A stretch of 64,000 bases of DNA from the NCBI GenBank assembly GCA_024693065.1, contig JAILLP010000024.1:62001-126000 (forward strand), in the 5' to 3' direction. The position numbers and the translations under genes are program-made. The DNA comes from Paludibacteraceae bacterium (lineage in GTDB: Bacteria; Bacteroidota; Bacteroidia; Bacteroidales; Paludibacteraceae). Of this stretch, positions 52,728-61,280 are shown piece by piece. The notes under the pieces were generated by a model. That model had not been told where the DNA came from. It did not search any database and saw only the letters and a list, made by a program, of their open reading frames with translations. Every line of letters starts with the position of its first letter. Position 1 is the first letter of the stretch.

Positions 52728-53291
52728 TTATTCCCTGATAGGGAAAATTCCTTCCGGGTTCTTTATCGTATATTTTGTCAATGTTTGATTGGAGTCGAAC
52801 CCCTTTCCATAAATGACCCTATCCTTTTGGGTGATTTTAATCTTCCCGTTGGAGTAAACCCGTTCCGCCTTCTCATCCCAGAAGAGTTGGTCGCACTCAA
52901 ATTGTTCGCCTTCGAGATTAACCGCCTTGACGCTATCCCTCAGGTCCCACAACTTAGGCTCCGTCTTATAGATAGCATAGTTGCTTTGGATCTCCGCGTC
53001 CACATTTTTCTGCGGGTCGAACCGCTCCAAGCGCAACCCGGAAGGGAAGTCCCAATAAGGGTCTTCCGCCTTGTCGTAGACGAACCACTCCTTCGTGTTC
53101 ACGCGATAGCGCACCACCCCAGAGTCGGAAACCAGCGTCTGCACATCCAACGCGTGCAGGGAAGCCCTCTTGGAACGCTCCACGGCGGGCACGGAATCCA
53201 TCTTCTCCGTACAGGATAATAAACAGATAGCAGCCACGATGATCGCAGCCGCTATACTGAATGAACCGTTATGGTTGTTTTTCCGTTTCAC
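52728..53291 (-). CDS. lptC: LPS transport periplasmic protein LptC
   Basis: LptC is part of the bridge that moves lipopolysaccharide from the inner to the outer membrane. The 187-residue protein has a hydrophobic N-terminus ending in LLSC, so in this group it appears to be a lipoprotein. The beta-jellyroll shows in the repeated strands VQTLVSDSGVVRYRVN, DAEIQSNYAIYKTEPKLWDLRDSVKAVNLEGEQFECDQ in outline, LFWDEKAERVYSNGKIKI and VIYGKGFDSN, typical of LptC/OstA-like domains. It lies 15 bp downstream of the TPR gene, in the envelope operon that begins with coaX. Confidence 0.87.
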   Translation of the reverse strand: MKRKNNHNGSFSIAAAIIVAAICLLSCTEKMDSVPAVERSKRASLHALDVQTLVSDSGVVRYRVNTKEWFVYDKAEDPYWDFPSGLRLERFDPQKNVDAEIQSNYAIYKTEPKLWDLRDSVKAVNLEGEQFECDQLFWDEKAERVYSNGKIKITQKDRVIYGKGFDSNQTLTKYTIKNPEGIFPIRE

Positions 53292-53306
53292 AATTCTATC
53301 CGAATC

Positions 53307-54671
53307 TTACCTAACCGTCGTCTTTTCATTGATCCACCCTGGCACAGTAAAGGTCTGTCCCTTCGTGATGTTTCTCATGAACAATTGGTCTGCGGCAGGG
53401 AAGTATGGTTTGTACTTGCCGATCAATTTGTTGGCATCGGCCGCAACAGATGGATCCACCTGCTTAGCCTTCTCCCACTGCTCAACTGCCAACCAGTAAG
53501 CGGTTTGACGGATAACAGCGTCATCGCTGATGTTGTCGTTGAACACGGCGTACAGGTTACCGATCAACAGATAAGCCTTTCCGTTCTTTGCGTCATAAGA
53601 GAGAGCCTTTTGAGCTGCCGTACGAGCTGCGGAAGGGTTCTTCATGTCCCTGTAAATGGTAGCCACGATGTACTGCAAAGAGGACTTCTCGCTGTTCTTC
53701 GACTCCAAATTGATCGCATCGTTCAAATAGCTCAATGCCTTGTTATAATCCCTACTCTTGATGGATTGAGAGGCAAGACCTCTCGCCGAGTTGGCGGAAG
53801 GATCGATCTTATGCTTGTAAGTCGCAGCCTTAAAATATGTCTGAGACTCCTCGCAACCCGCCAATTTGAACAGAGACAACACCATGTTCAAGAAATCCTT
53901 ATCGCCCTTGTTAGCCTCGATTTTGCTGCCATACACGCCTTCCAACGTCTTGCAGTCGGCCGCACCAGAGCTTGCGAAATTCTGATCGATATCAGCCTTC
54001 GCCGCCTGATAGTTAGGAAGATCAGGATCATTCTCCGGCATTGCGGACATCTTCTCGCCGATGTAGCCGGAAACTGTCAGATAATCAGACAAGAACTTAT
54101 CCCTGAAACCATCCTTGTTGCTTTTATACAGGTTCGAGGACAAATAGAAACGCTGCTGAAGTATAGCAGCAGGAGTAGCCTCCTTCTTAGCCTCTATGAT
54201 TTCACCCAACCAGTTGTAGGCAACCTCCTTGTTCGGATCATTCTTGCTCTCAGGCACATAACGCATGTAATCCGTAGCCTTCTTGCCCAATATATAGTAT
54301 TTGTCATACTTCTTATCACGTCCGAAATACTTGATACGGTCATCATACAACTTCATCATTCTATCAAATATCTTCTCCTTCTTAGCGGCATCCGTCTCCT
54401 TGGTCAATTGGTCCGCAAGTATCTCCACGCCATTAATATAAACGTTCTTCGAACATTTCGGGCACTCAGCGTACACGATCTCGAAGCATGGAGCAGCGCT
54501 TGCATAATCCTTCTGCTTGGTGTATTGAACCATCATACTCAAGTTGGATATACACCTGATGCTATCTTCTCCATGTCCATACTTGGATCCGTCATTAATT
54601 CCTTTCTGTGCGAACGTCATTGTTGGTAAGGTCAACAATACCACGCCTAATAAAATTGAATTCGTTTTCAT
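53307..54671 (-). CDS. Tetratricopeptide-repeat exported protein
   Basis: This is a 454-residue periplasmic protein with TPR repeats. The ATG at 54671 gives a signal peptide (SILLGVVLLTLPTMTFAQ); the track's start at 54719 reads through the preceding spacer. Helical repeats are seen in KQKDYASAAPCFEIVYAECP, EKIFDRMMKLYDDRIKYFG, and best in the C-terminal half: AARGLASQSIKSRDYNKALSYLNDAI-type arrays and AARTAAQKALSYDAKNGKAYLLIGNLYA. It is probably a scaffold for envelope assembly given its neighbours: an outer-membrane protein upstream and lptC downstream. I know no precise function. Confidence 0.83.
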   Translation of the reverse strand: MKTNSILLGVVLLTLPTMTFAQKGINDGSKYGHGEDSIRCISNLSMMVQYTKQKDYASAAPCFEIVYAECPKCSKNVYINGVEILADQLTKETDAAKKEKIFDRMMKLYDDRIKYFGRDKKYDKYYILGKKATDYMRYVPESKNDPNKEVAYNWLGEIIEAKKEATPAAILQQRFYLSSNLYKSNKDGFRDKFLSDYLTVSGYIGEKMSAMPENDPDLPNYQAAKADIDQNFASSGAADCKTLEGVYGSKIEANKGDKDFLNMVLSLFKLAGCEESQTYFKAATYKHKIDPSANSARGLASQSIKSRDYNKALSYLNDAINLESKNSEKSSLQYIVATIYRDMKNPSAARTAAQKALSYDAKNGKAYLLIGNLYAVFNDNISDDAVIRQTAYWLAVEQWEKAKQVDPSVAADANKLIGKYKPYFPAADQLFMRNITKGQTFTVPGWINEKTTVR

Positions 54672-54691
54672 ATCATTAAAAATTATCGTTT

Positions 54692-55939
54692 CTACTCTAA
54701 TTTCCGTTTCACGAACCAACGCTCGTTAATCGTAACGTTGATCGTTCCCTTAAAATACCGCTCCTTAATGAGCCCGTCGTCAGAACTACCTGTCTTGCCA
54801 TATTCCAACCCCACGTTGATCACTGTCGGATTTAACCCTTTCTTCAACGGGAACCCGAACCCCGCATCCACCGCCATCTTACCTAACTCCTCCTTGTTCA
54901 CCTTGTAATATGACTTGCTCACATTCAGTCCGCAACGATAATACATCCGCTGGTAATACTTCCTTCCGTTCTTGTCCGGCTGGTATTGAACACCCCAAGC
55001 GAATCTATTCACATCCTCAAAAGGTTTCTCGTCGAAGAATCTAATGTCGGACCAAGCCGTGCGCTTGTAATCAAATCCGGCGAGTACCCTTCTATTAAAA
55101 TGATATACAAATCCTATGCCAAGACTAGCAGGTGTATCGAATTTATTATCATAATTTAACACTGTGGTATCCGATGCAATGATGGTCTTGCTAGCCTCCG
55201 CCTTCAGCTCCGACTTGAACTGATAGGTGGCACCAATGGTCACAAACCGCTCTTCCCCGAGTTTGAACGACCCCTGCGCACCTAAATTCACACAGAAATC
55301 ATTCACCCGAATCTTCTGCTTCTGGCTCGACGGATATATATACCCTTTGTCAAATATGATTGCGCTATTGTGCTCTATTGAACCAAAATGATACATCAAA
55401 TTGGCTCCGACAGAGAGATTCTGGAAAATTTTGAAACCCATGCCCAAATAGACTTGATTGATTCCTCCCTCCCCTTCGTAGGTATGCCCGGCAGAGAGCG
55501 TGTCCTGCGTGAGATTGGTCCGCTCCGTCACTTGGAAAGAGTTCTCATAACCCACTCTGGAATAAGGACGGAGACCTAAACTGAGCGCCATCCACTTCTT
55601 AACAGGGAATTGCATCGCAAGGTACTCCATGTTCCCGGTCAAACCTTTATGGGAGTCCTTCCCATCCGTATACGAATCCATCGAGCAACTCGCCCCGACC
55701 TCAATCCTGAAGTTGAGAGAATCAATAGCGGTATACGATGCAGGATTGGATGGATTGGTGAAATATGCCGAACGCATGCCAGACATCAAACCTCCCATCT
55801 GAGAAGTTTGCCCATAGCCGCCCTCAACTATCGACCCGTAGCCATAGCGAGTGTACGGTGAACTTATATTGTTTTGCGCCGAGGTGTTGATGAAAACACC
55901 CGCTACCATTATTCCTATGAATGCAACTCTCTTAATCAT
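54692..55939 (-). CDS. Outer-membrane beta-barrel protein (coaX-linked family)
   Basis: This is a 415-residue predicted barrel with a signal peptide (RVAFIGIMVAGVFINTSAQ). The N-terminal mature segment NNISSPYTRYGYGSIVEGGYG and the element YFTNPSNPASYTAIDSL are features of a Bacteroidota outer-membrane family with FadL/PorV-like layout, but I cannot place it in a named family. Barrel strands follow (MALSLGLRPYSRVGYENSF, VYLGMGFKIFQNLSVGANL, VTIGATYQFKSELKAE). It overlaps the coaX stop by 4 bp (ATGA) and precedes the TPR gene by 20 bp. The linkage to lptC makes an outer-membrane biogenesis role plausible. Confidence 0.78.
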   Translation of the reverse strand: MIKRVAFIGIMVAGVFINTSAQNNISSPYTRYGYGSIVEGGYGQTSQMGGLMSGMRSAYFTNPSNPASYTAIDSLNFRIEVGASCSMDSYTDGKDSHKGLTGNMEYLAMQFPVKKWMALSLGLRPYSRVGYENSFQVTERTNLTQDTLSAGHTYEGEGGINQVYLGMGFKIFQNLSVGANLMYHFGSIEHNSAIIFDKGYIYPSSQKQKIRVNDFCVNLGAQGSFKLGEERFVTIGATYQFKSELKAEASKTIIASDTTVLNYDNKFDTPASLGIGFVYHFNRRVLAGFDYKRTAWSDIRFFDEKPFEDVNRFAWGVQYQPDKNGRKYYQRMYYRCGLNVSKSYYKVNKEELGKMAVDAGFGFPLKKGLNPTVINVGLEYGKTGSSDDGLIKERYFKGTINVTINERWFVKRKLE

Positions 55940-56658
55940 CTAAACATTAGAATTCGGTTTAACCCGAGTGATAATAAATTTGGGACTACAAAGTTGCAGT
56001 ATTTTATCCTTTTTTCAAAATATTTTGCGTTTCCACCTGTTAAAAACACTAAAAGTTTCGGATAAATCGATTTGAACGCATCGATGAAACCATTTATCTC
56101 ATAGGTCATACCGTTCAAAACGCCCGAGGCGATCGCCTCCCTCGTGGTCCCTCCCGTCAAGGGGGATTCCTCCTCCCGCGTCACGAGGGGAAGTTTGCTG
56201 GTGAAGGTGTGCAGGGCCTTGAAACGCATGTCCACCCCCATCGAGATGTTCCCGCCCACATAGTTGTTCTGCGCATTGACCACATCGTACGTGATGGCGG
56301 TGCCGGCGTCTATCACCAACAGATTACGGTCGGGGCTCAGATAGTTGGCTCCGACACATACCGCGATACGGTCTTTCCCTAATGTTTTGGGGGTCTTGTA
56401 CAGATTTCCTATGGGCAACGGGGTGTTTTCGTCCAACTGCACGAATTTCCTGGAATTCTCCGTCAACCATCGCACGAGCATCGGGTCCGTCTCTACGACG
56501 GACGAGATGATGGAATTCTCCCAACCGACCCCCCGCTGAATCGTTTGGAGGGTCTCCACGCTGAGGTTCTCATAACGCTCCGAGCAGGTCATCACACCAT
56601 CGTCGTAGAGGCTCACCTTGCTGGAGGAATTTCCTTGGTCTATGATTAAATTCTTCAT
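55936..56658 (-). CDS. coaX: Type III pantothenate kinase
   Basis: CoaX phosphorylates pantothenate, the first step of CoA synthesis, and is insensitive to CoA feedback. The 240-residue protein has the ASKHA-fold motifs: IIDQGNSSSKVSLYD (phosphate 1), GKDRIAVCVGANYL (with the aspartate base), VIDAGTAITYDVV (phosphate 2) and GGNISMGVDMRFKALH. The length is normal. It is first in a four-gene operon with an outer-membrane protein, a TPR protein and lptC. Confidence 0.95.
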   Translation of the reverse strand: MKNLIIDQGNSSSKVSLYDDGVMTCSERYENLSVETLQTIQRGVGWENSIISSVVETDPMLVRWLTENSRKFVQLDENTPLPIGNLYKTPKTLGKDRIAVCVGANYLSPDRNLLVIDAGTAITYDVVNAQNNYVGGNISMGVDMRFKALHTFTSKLPLVTREEESPLTGGTTREAIASGVLNGMTYEINGFIDAFKSIYPKLLVFLTGGNAKYFEKRIKYCNFVVPNLLSLGLNRILMFR

Positions 56659-56677
56659 ATTTCTTCTTTTTGTCGCA

Positions 56678-56953
56678 CAGGGGGTTATGCCCCTGCCTGG
56701 AGAATGTCGCCCCCTCAGGACTCAGGATACGCAAACACGCACCCCCTTAATTCAAAATTCTTAATTCTTAATTCGAACGTGTCGCCCCTGCAGGGCTCTC
56801 CTCTCGCCCGTATTCCTTCATACAGGGGTTTACACCCCTGCCTGGAGGATGCCGCCCCTGCGGGGCTTACGGGTCGGATAATCCATTCGTCCAACGTTCC
56901 TGTCACATAGTGGGTTACACCCCTGCCTATGGCTTACCATCCCCTCGGACTTC
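56678..56953 (+). repeat. Cluster of REP-like double-hairpin repeats (3-4 copies)
   Basis: This lies in a 356-bp gene-free stretch between coaX and the HTCS gene. The best unit is 56823-56868: hairpin CAGGGG-TTTACA-CCCCTG, the linker CCTGGAGGATGCC, then hairpin GCCCC-TGC-GGGGC. Related units are at 56678-56724 (CAGGGG-GTTATG-CCCCTG) and 56901-56953 (GTTACACCCCTGCCTATGG...CCCCTCGGACTT), with a half unit at 56781-56797. All have the same orientation. I found no ORF, RNA gene or promoter that I can support in the rest of this stretch. Confidence 0.85.
56751..56771 (-). repeat. Intergenic 7-bp tandem repeat (3 units)
   Basis: TTCAAAA, TTCTTAA, TTCTTAA lie between two REP-like units; the minus strand reads as the TTAAGAA family. 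Confidence 0.8.
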
Positions 56954-56985
56954 AGACCGCACAAATTAAGTAGAATCCCCCTTCA

Positions 56986-57006
56986 TTCATAATTCAAAAT
57001 TCTTAA
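56986..57006 (-). repeat. Intergenic 7-bp tandem repeat (3 units)
   Basis: TTCATAA, TTCAAAA, TTCTTAA lie just beyond the 3' end of the HTCS gene. They belong to the same heptamer family. Confidence 0.8.
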
Positions 57007-57014
57007 TTCTCATC

Positions 57015-60000
57015 CTATTTCCTCTCAATGACCTGCGACGGTTTCGTGCCGAAGTACTCCCTGAACCGGCGGCTGAAATAGGCGGGGTCACTGAAGCCGA
57101 CATTATAGGCCACATCGCTGATCTGCGTTTCACTGTCGGCGTTCTTCAACTGCCTCATCGCCTCGTTCAGCCTAAACTCGTTCAGTATCTCAAGCGGGGT
57201 CTTGCCGATGATAGAGTTGGTACGTCTTGTCAGTGTGGACTTGCTGAGGAACATGTCCTGCGCAAGGTCTTCTATGGTGATGTCGCTCTCCGTATAGCGC
57301 TTCTCGATGACCTCGAGGAATTGTTTCACGAACGGATTGACCTTCTTCGGCTTGGCTTCTTCCTCGGTGTGCTCCGTCTCTGTGGATTCCCCGCCTCTGT
57401 CTTTAAGGATTTTTTCGAGGATATGCTGTTGCTGTTTCTGCCTCATTTTGAGGATATTGCACACCTTAAGCAACAATTCCTCCGGACTAAATGGTTTCGG
57501 TATATAATCCACCGCCCCACTCTTCAGACCGATGAGGCGGTCGGAGTCCTCGTTCCTTGCGGAGAGGAAGAGCAACGGTATATGCTCCGTTTCGGCGGAT
57601 TGCTCGATGATTCGACTCATCTCGATTCCGTTCATGACAGGCATCTCCACATCGCTGAGGATAATGTCCGGCTTCTTCTGCTCGATGATCTCCAGCGCCT
57701 CCTTACCGTTGTTGGCGGTGAGGACATTCAGGTAGGAGGAGAGCAATGTCTTCACGTTCTCGCAGATAAGCGGATTGTCGTCTATGACGATGGCCGTGTT
57801 GCCCGTGAGGATGGAGTAATCCTCGGCGGACTTCGGTTCATCCATTCTATACTCCTCCTTGATCTCCACCTTCCGCTCCGACGAAGGGAGTGTGATGGTG
57901 ATGATGGTCCCCAAGCCCTGCTTGCTCTCCACATCCATGGAGCCGTTGTTGCGCAGGATATAGTTGCGGCAGATACGGTATCCCAAGCCGTTCCCTTCCT
58001 CGTTGTTCGTGCCCTGCGTGGAGACGGTAGACTCGCCCGACCGCAACCGTTTCACCTGTTCGTCGGACATTCCGACACCATTGTCCTTCACGGCTATCTT
58101 AACGTTCTTGTTGTCCATCCACGACAAAATGGATATGCTGCCTCCCTCCGGCGTGAATTTGATCGCATTGCCCAACAGATTACGGATGACAGCCTCCAAC
58201 ATGCGCGGGTCGGCGAAGGCGAAGTGCGTCAGGCGGATATCGGTCGTGAGCGATATCCGCTTCTTCCCCATTACGTTGGAAAGGAGAAGCGAGACATTAT
58301 GAATAACGGATTGCACATCCACGTCCGACGGGTGGCAGGTGATGTCCTCCTTCTTGGACTGAGCCCAATCCAAGATCTTCAGCATCTCGTTCTGCAACGT
58401 CTTCGCGGAATCGTACGTGCTATTGGTGATGCGCTGGCGATCCTGTTCATTGAGGGCACCCGTATTGTTGGAGAGGTTCTCCAACGCACCCACGATGGCG
58501 AACATAGGATTCTTCAGGTCATGGGCCACCACTGAAATCAAACGGTCCTTGTCATTAAGCGCCTCCTTCAGCTCCGAAGTGCGCTCGTCCACTTTCCGCT
58601 CCAGTTCCTTCTTCGCGTTCATCAATCGTTTGATGCGCAAGAGGATGATGCTGCCCACGATCAGGGTGAGGACGATGGCCAGCAAAGATCTGAACCACAG
58701 CGTCTCCCACCACGGAGGCAACACCTTGATGGTCAGGTTGATTTGCTTAGGGACACTCTCCACATTGTTTCGGAACGCCTCGATGGTCAGTTGGTACTCT
58801 CCCGCAGGCAAGTGGGAGAATTGCACAAATTTACCGCCCGAAATCTCCGTCCATTCTTCCTTCAGACCGCTGAGTTTATAGCGGTACTGGATCGGGTCGA
58901 ACTCCGAATAGTCGATGGCGTCGAAGTGGATGGTGATGTCCGTCTGGTCATACTCAAGCGACAGATGCCCGTCCCATAGGTTGCACTCCTTCAGCGGGCC
59001 ACTCCCACGTTTCACCTTGTTGTTGCTAATATACAAGTCTGAAAACGCCAGGTACGGGATGCCCGTATCCACTGCGAGGTGGGCAGGGTCAAACGTGACA
59101 AAACCATCATTGGTACCGAAATGGATTCGTCCTCTGCTATCCTTAAATCCGCTGCGGAAGATAAAGTAGTGCAAGGCTATGTTATTACGGCTATCGGTCA
59201 GCAAACGGAAACTTTTCTTCTTGACATCAACCCGTGCGATACCATTGTCTCCCGCCAGCCAGAAAAAACCGTTATCATCCCTTTGTATGCTGTGATAACT
59301 ACAGGCCGGGACAAAGTCGGACAGTTCACACTCATCCTTTCCAGCCTCCACCACGAAGAATCCCTTGTTCGAGGTGACATAGAGATTGCCCTCGTCATCG
59401 CAGGCGCCATCCGCCAGACTGAGGGTAGAGAGTTTATCGCCCTCCAATCCTTTGATTGGAATGAGGTCGCAACGTCCATTCCGCAAGCGCCACAATGCGG
59501 TCGACGTCAACGCCCATGTGGTGTTATCGGGTGCATCGATAGCTTTGAAGGCCCACCTGTCCACCTCCGTAGTGTCATTCTTGAGGATGATCTTCTGCCA
59601 ATCCTTGTCACCCTCCTTCTTGTAGAGTCCATCACCCGCCGAACACGCATAGAGGGTTTGGCCATACCGGCAAGCCCCGAAATAGCAACGGCTGGGTAGA
59701 TGCATGCCGGAGAAGTCCTCCTTGCTGATGGCCCTCGTTTTCGCGTCAATGTTAAACGTTCCCCCACCCCAGGTAGGCACGATCACGTCTCCGTTCTCCT
59801 TCACGACAGCGGAGCAGACGTTATTGTTTTCCAGCTCGACGAGCTCAATATTCCTGAAATCGGGCGAGACGTAATAGACACCGCTACCATCCGAGCCGAC
59901 TACCAGATTGCCCTGCTTATCCTCCGAAATGCCCGTGCAGGCAACTGCGGGGAACCCATAATTGCGGGAGAAGGAGATGTTGGTCAGGTCATTTCCACGA

Positions 60001-60977
60001 TAACACCAGACACCGGAGTTCCTCGTGCCCAGCCACACATTGCCGGCTGAATCCAACGTCATGCAGTAGATCTTCCTGATTTCCAAGCCTTGGGAATTAT
60101 ACGGAACGACGGAGTGGAACCTAGCCTTCTCCGAGATCTCATCATCGGTATACCAGAGGCCGAAGCCATCCGTGGCGAACCAATAACGATTGTTCTTATC
60201 CCTCAGCACCTTGACAGTGTTCCCGAACGGCACATTCAGCACGGTTGGTTTCCCGATCGTGTCTTGGATGTCGAAGACCCACATCTCGTGCGTCTGCGTG
60301 GTGACCAGCAGTTTGTCGTTGCCAATCGGCAACAGGTTCCAAATAAAGCCACAAGCGTCTACAGGAGGGTCGCACTCCACGATCAATTCGCCCGAAGAAT
60401 CATAGACGTAATATTTATCAAGGGAGCCCACCCAGTATCTGCCATATTTATCCACATACATCGACTTGATGTAAGTCTCCTTCGTGCCCTCGTAGATCTT
60501 CGTGTCGCTACGGAACGCATGCGTCTCCGGGTCATAAAGGAATATACCCTTGGTGGTCATCGCGAAACGACGTCCATCGTCCGCCACATAGAAGCCCTCC
60601 GTCTCCTCCGGTTTGCCCGTCACGAAGACGTCGGGGATATGGTCTATCAAGGTATCCCGCTCCTGGTCGTACTCTTCCAGCAGGCCATGATAGCCTCCGA
60701 GGAAAAGATTGTTATTATCCCCCAAATGACAAATGAGGACATCCTCCCTACGCAGTGTCGGGTAATCTTTTTTCTGATGATGCTTGAACGTTTTTCCGTC
60801 AAAGCGGTCGAAGCCGAAATCCGTGGCGAGCCATAGGAAGCCGTTCTGGTCGAACGTGATATTATATACCCTATCCGATATCAACCCATCCTCCGTACCG
60901 AAATGGTCAAACCGGCCATATTCCTGCGCATTCGCAAGGAATGTGGCGAATAGGATTACCGGAAGAATCACCTTCAT
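57015..60977 (-). CDS. Hybrid two-component system sensor kinase/response regulator (HTCS)
   Basis: This is a one-polypeptide signalling system of 1320 residues. I use the ATG at 60977, which gives a signal peptide (VILPVILFATFLANA). The periplasmic part is a two-propeller-type sensor made of Reg_prop blades (about 25-660; e.g. GFLWLATDFGFDRFDG, GNVWLGTRNSGVW) and a Y_Y_Y domain (about 675-752). A transmembrane helix (about 761-782) leads to a histidine kinase with the H-box VVAHDLKNPMFAIVG (His819) and the N-box RNLLGNAIKFTPEGG. A receiver domain follows (phospho-acceptor Asp1109 in SDVEMPVMNG), then an AraC-type helix-turn-helix at the C-terminus (SDVAYNVGFSDPAYFSRRFREYFG). Family members usually control polysaccharide-utilisation loci from next door, but no SusC/D pair or glycoside hydrolase is nearby here. 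Confidence 0.93.
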   Translation of the reverse strand: MKVILPVILFATFLANAQEYGRFDHFGTEDGLISDRVYNITFDQNGFLWLATDFGFDRFDGKTFKHHQKKDYPTLRREDVLICHLGDNNNLFLGGYHGLLEEYDQERDTLIDHIPDVFVTGKPEETEGFYVADDGRRFAMTTKGIFLYDPETHAFRSDTKIYEGTKETYIKSMYVDKYGRYWVGSLDKYYVYDSSGELIVECDPPVDACGFIWNLLPIGNDKLLVTTQTHEMWVFDIQDTIGKPTVLNVPFGNTVKVLRDKNNRYWFATDGFGLWYTDDEISEKARFHSVVPYNSQGLEIRKIYCMTLDSAGNVWLGTRNSGVWCYRGNDLTNISFSRNYGFPAVACTGISEDKQGNLVVGSDGSGVYYVSPDFRNIELVELENNNVCSAVVKENGDVIVPTWGGGTFNIDAKTRAISKEDFSGMHLPSRCYFGACRYGQTLYACSAGDGLYKKEGDKDWQKIILKNDTTEVDRWAFKAIDAPDNTTWALTSTALWRLRNGRCDLIPIKGLEGDKLSTLSLADGACDDEGNLYVTSNKGFFVVEAGKDECELSDFVPACSYHSIQRDDNGFFWLAGDNGIARVDVKKKSFRLLTDSRNNIALHYFIFRSGFKDSRGRIHFGTNDGFVTFDPAHLAVDTGIPYLAFSDLYISNNKVKRGSGPLKECNLWDGHLSLEYDQTDITIHFDAIDYSEFDPIQYRYKLSGLKEEWTEISGGKFVQFSHLPAGEYQLTIEAFRNNVESVPKQINLTIKVLPPWWETLWFRSLLAIVLTLIVGSIILLRIKRLMNAKKELERKVDERTSELKEALNDKDRLISVVAHDLKNPMFAIVGALENLSNNTGALNEQDRQRITNSTYDSAKTLQNEMLKILDWAQSKKEDITCHPSDVDVQSVIHNVSLLLSNVMGKKRISLTTDIRLTHFAFADPRMLEAVIRNLLGNAIKFTPEGGSISILSWMDNKNVKIAVKDNGVGMSDEQVKRLRSGESTVSTQGTNNEEGNGLGYRICRNYILRNNGSMDVESKQGLGTIITITLPSSERKVEIKEEYRMDEPKSAEDYSILTGNTAIVIDDNPLICENVKTLLSSYLNVLTANNGKEALEIIEQKKPDIILSDVEMPVMNGIEMSRIIEQSAETEHIPLLFLSARNEDSDRLIGLKSGAVDYIPKPFSPEELLLKVCNILKMRQKQQQHILEKILKDRGGESTETEHTEEEAKPKKVNPFVKQFLEVIEKRYTESDITIEDLAQDMFLSKSTLTRRTNSIIGKTPLEILNEFRLNEAMRQLKNADSETQISDVAYNVGFSDPAYFSRRFREYFGTKPSQVIERK

Positions 60978-61280
60978 TTTAAAACCTATAACAATAGATC
61001 GGTTGTCTGCCCTGCGGTCCATAGTATCAGATAAGTACAATGCAAATATATAAAAACGTTGTGATTCCATCATGATTTATTTGTTTTTGATGAACAACTA
61101 CCCAAGATTTCTACGTTTATTCCTCCTCCGACAACGCCTCATACCCCTCCGCTCACCAAAGATGGGGAAGGGACTCGCTTATTTCATCATTTATCGTTAT
61201 TCCACGGATGGACGGGAAGGGGTAGATTTGCAATGAGTTAAGAGTTAAGAATTAAGTTAAGAATTAAAATACTAAAGCGT
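60978..61280. promoter_or_regulatory. Divergent regulatory region between HTCS and flavodoxin
   Basis: On the minus strand TATATTTG (61050-61043) followed by CATTG is a good -7 element for the HTCS gene. On the plus strand TAGATTTG (61223-61230) followed by CAATG is a -7 element for flavodoxin. Neither has a convincing -33 box. A heptamer repeat (61235-61267) forms most of the flavodoxin leader. The ~120 bp in the middle hold nothing I recognise. Confidence 0.55.
61235..61267 (+). repeat. 7-bp tandem repeat in the flavodoxin leader
   Basis: GAGTTAA, GAGTTAA, GAATTAA, a 5-base remnant GTTAA, then GAATTAA. The two-base loss in one unit shows that the array changes length. Confidence 0.85.

Noticed and set aside
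53271-54629. 452-codon plus-strand ORF opposite the TPR gene
   Set aside because: Antisense to a gene with a signal peptide and TPR pattern in a conserved operon; the plus frame has no start context or domain.
57321-58535. 404-codon plus-strand ORF opposite the HTCS kinase part
   Set aside because: Antisense shadow of the kinase and receiver domains.
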